DNA of 17,950 bases from Chrysochromulina parva (Eukaryota; Haptophyta; Prymnesiales; Chrysochromulinaceae), in NCBI GenBank assembly GCA_002887195.1, contig PJAB01001038.1:1-17950 (forward strand). Direction: 5' to 3'. The notes beneath the pieces are model-generated. The model was not told the origin of the DNA, searched no databases, and was given only the letters and a program-made list of their open reading frames with translations. Both the position numbers and the translations under genes were made by a program. This document shows, in pieces, positions 17,527 to 17,950 of the stretch. The stretch's first letter is position 1. The number at the start of each line of letters is the position of its first letter.

Positions 17527-17680
17527 GTGCGACGCTTCCATGGGCCATGTGCGACGCTTCCATGGGCCATGTGCGACGCTTCCATGGGCCACAGGCGGCT
17601 GGCTCCATGGGCCATGTGCGACGGATCCATGGGCCACAGGCGGCTGGCTCCATGAGCCACAGGCGGCTGGCAAGCTGCCG
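17527..17680. repeat. 22/23-bp minisatellite with CCATGG core, about seven units
   Basis: The units start at 17527, 17549, 17571, 17593, 17616, 17638 and 17661 (the last is partial). Two types occur: GTGCGACGCTTCCATGGGCC + A[TC] (22 bp) and AGGCGGCTGGCTCCATG[GA]GCCA[TC] (23 bp). The order is three of the first, then alternating. Open frames across it are translations of the repeat. Confidence 0.9.
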
Positions 17681-17783
17681 TGCGCCACGACACTGTCGTC
17701 TCTCGACGCCGCCGTCGTCACGCGACGGCGGCATCGAGTGACTTCTTTTGCGTTCCCTTCGGGGGGCGCGCCAACGGGCGCGT

Positions 17784-17950
17784 CTCTGCACCTCCGACTC
17801 CCTCTGCGACGACGACGGCGGCCCGGCGCCGAGTGCGCAGACTGCATCTACGGCACCGACTGCGCCGACTGCGGCCCGCGCTTCCCGCCTCCTGCGCCCA
17901 TCTGCGCCGAGACGTGCAACTGGGCTTCCGACGCCGATTGCGACGGCCCC
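17784..17950 (+). CDS. Cys-rich repeat protein fragment (CDDGGPG...GTDCADCGPR type), frameshifted, runs off the right edge
   Basis: Two frames together spell a known algal repeat. In one frame, up to about 17825, LCTSDSLCDDDGGP is read. In the next frame, from 17825, GAECADCIYGTDCADCGPR (17825-17881) is followed by a second unit ICAETCNWASDADCDGP to the edge. From memory, C-x-[YW]-x-SD-x-x-CDDGGPG-[AS]-E-x-x-C-x-x-GTDC-x-DCGPR repeats are frequent in secreted or membrane proteins of haptophytes and pelagophytes. Their function is not known to me; the even Cys count suggests disulphides or metal binding outside the cell. Joining needs one more G in CCCGGC at about 17822-17827. This could be a sequencing slip or a decayed copy. 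The start cannot be placed; a TGA closes the first frame at 17739. Confidence 0.55.

Noticed and set aside
17527..17680. Possible CRISPR array because of regular repeats
   Set aside because: Units are contiguous with no unique spacers, and the genome is eukaryotic; it is a minisatellite.
17271..17847. Reverse-strand open frames with MAHGSVAHGPWKRRT-type repeats
   Set aside because: They are translations of the minisatellite, exist in more than one frame and have no independent support.

Overview
This window is nuclear DNA from a GC-rich, intron-containing eukaryotic microalga. A haptophyte or a similar alga with a secondary plastid fits best. The evidence is: short GT-AG introns (52-160 nt) with loose donor sites; eukaryote-type genes (SLC38 transporter, NCB5OR-type cytochrome b5, inhibitor-2, PARP-type zinc finger, ankyrin-RING); a bacterial-type SMR transporter carrying a secretory presequence; and a Cys-rich CDDGGPG/GTDCADCGPR repeat that, from memory, recurs in haptophyte and pelagophyte proteins. 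The taxonomic call is inference.

Layout. 1-1145 (-): N-terminal part of a CPA1 Na+/H+ exchanger running off the left edge. About 1491-3075 (+): galactokinase-like GHMP kinase whose 5' end appears frameshifted. 3249-3725 (+): small protein with two SH3/Tudor-like repeats and a proline-rich tail. 4334-6839 (-): coiled-coil/LRR protein, two exons. 7630-8127 (-): EmrE-like SMR transporter with an N-terminal presequence. 9298-10914 (-): SLC38-type amino acid transporter, two exons. 11530-12929 (-): four-exon gene whose spliced product joins a cytochrome b5 domain, a protein phosphatase inhibitor-2 (PP1 inhibitor) region and a WW domain. 13011-15972 (-): ankyrin-RING putative E3 ligase, two exons separated by two back-to-back copies of the same intron. 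16050-17057 (+): PARP1-like DNA-break sensor module (zf-PARP + PADR1) with no catalytic domain. 17527-17680: 22/23-bp minisatellite. 17784-17950 (+): start of a Cys-rich repeat protein with an apparent frameshift.

The genes do not form one pathway and there is no operon. Spacing is tight on the right half (81 bp between the cytochrome b5 and RING genes, 77 bp between the divergent RING and PARP-finger genes) and loose in the middle (about 0.8-1.2 kb gaps holding microsatellite, short dispersed repeats and a G-quadruplex motif).

The two most unusual things are the cytochrome b5-inhibitor-2-WW fusion and the repeat behaviour of the introns: a tandemly duplicated intron, an inverted-repeat intron whose arm supplies the splice donor, and short motifs shared between introns of the same and different genes. 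This resembles introner-type intron gain. All exon structures were worked out by eye from reading frames, splice dinucleotides and family motifs, without transcript data.
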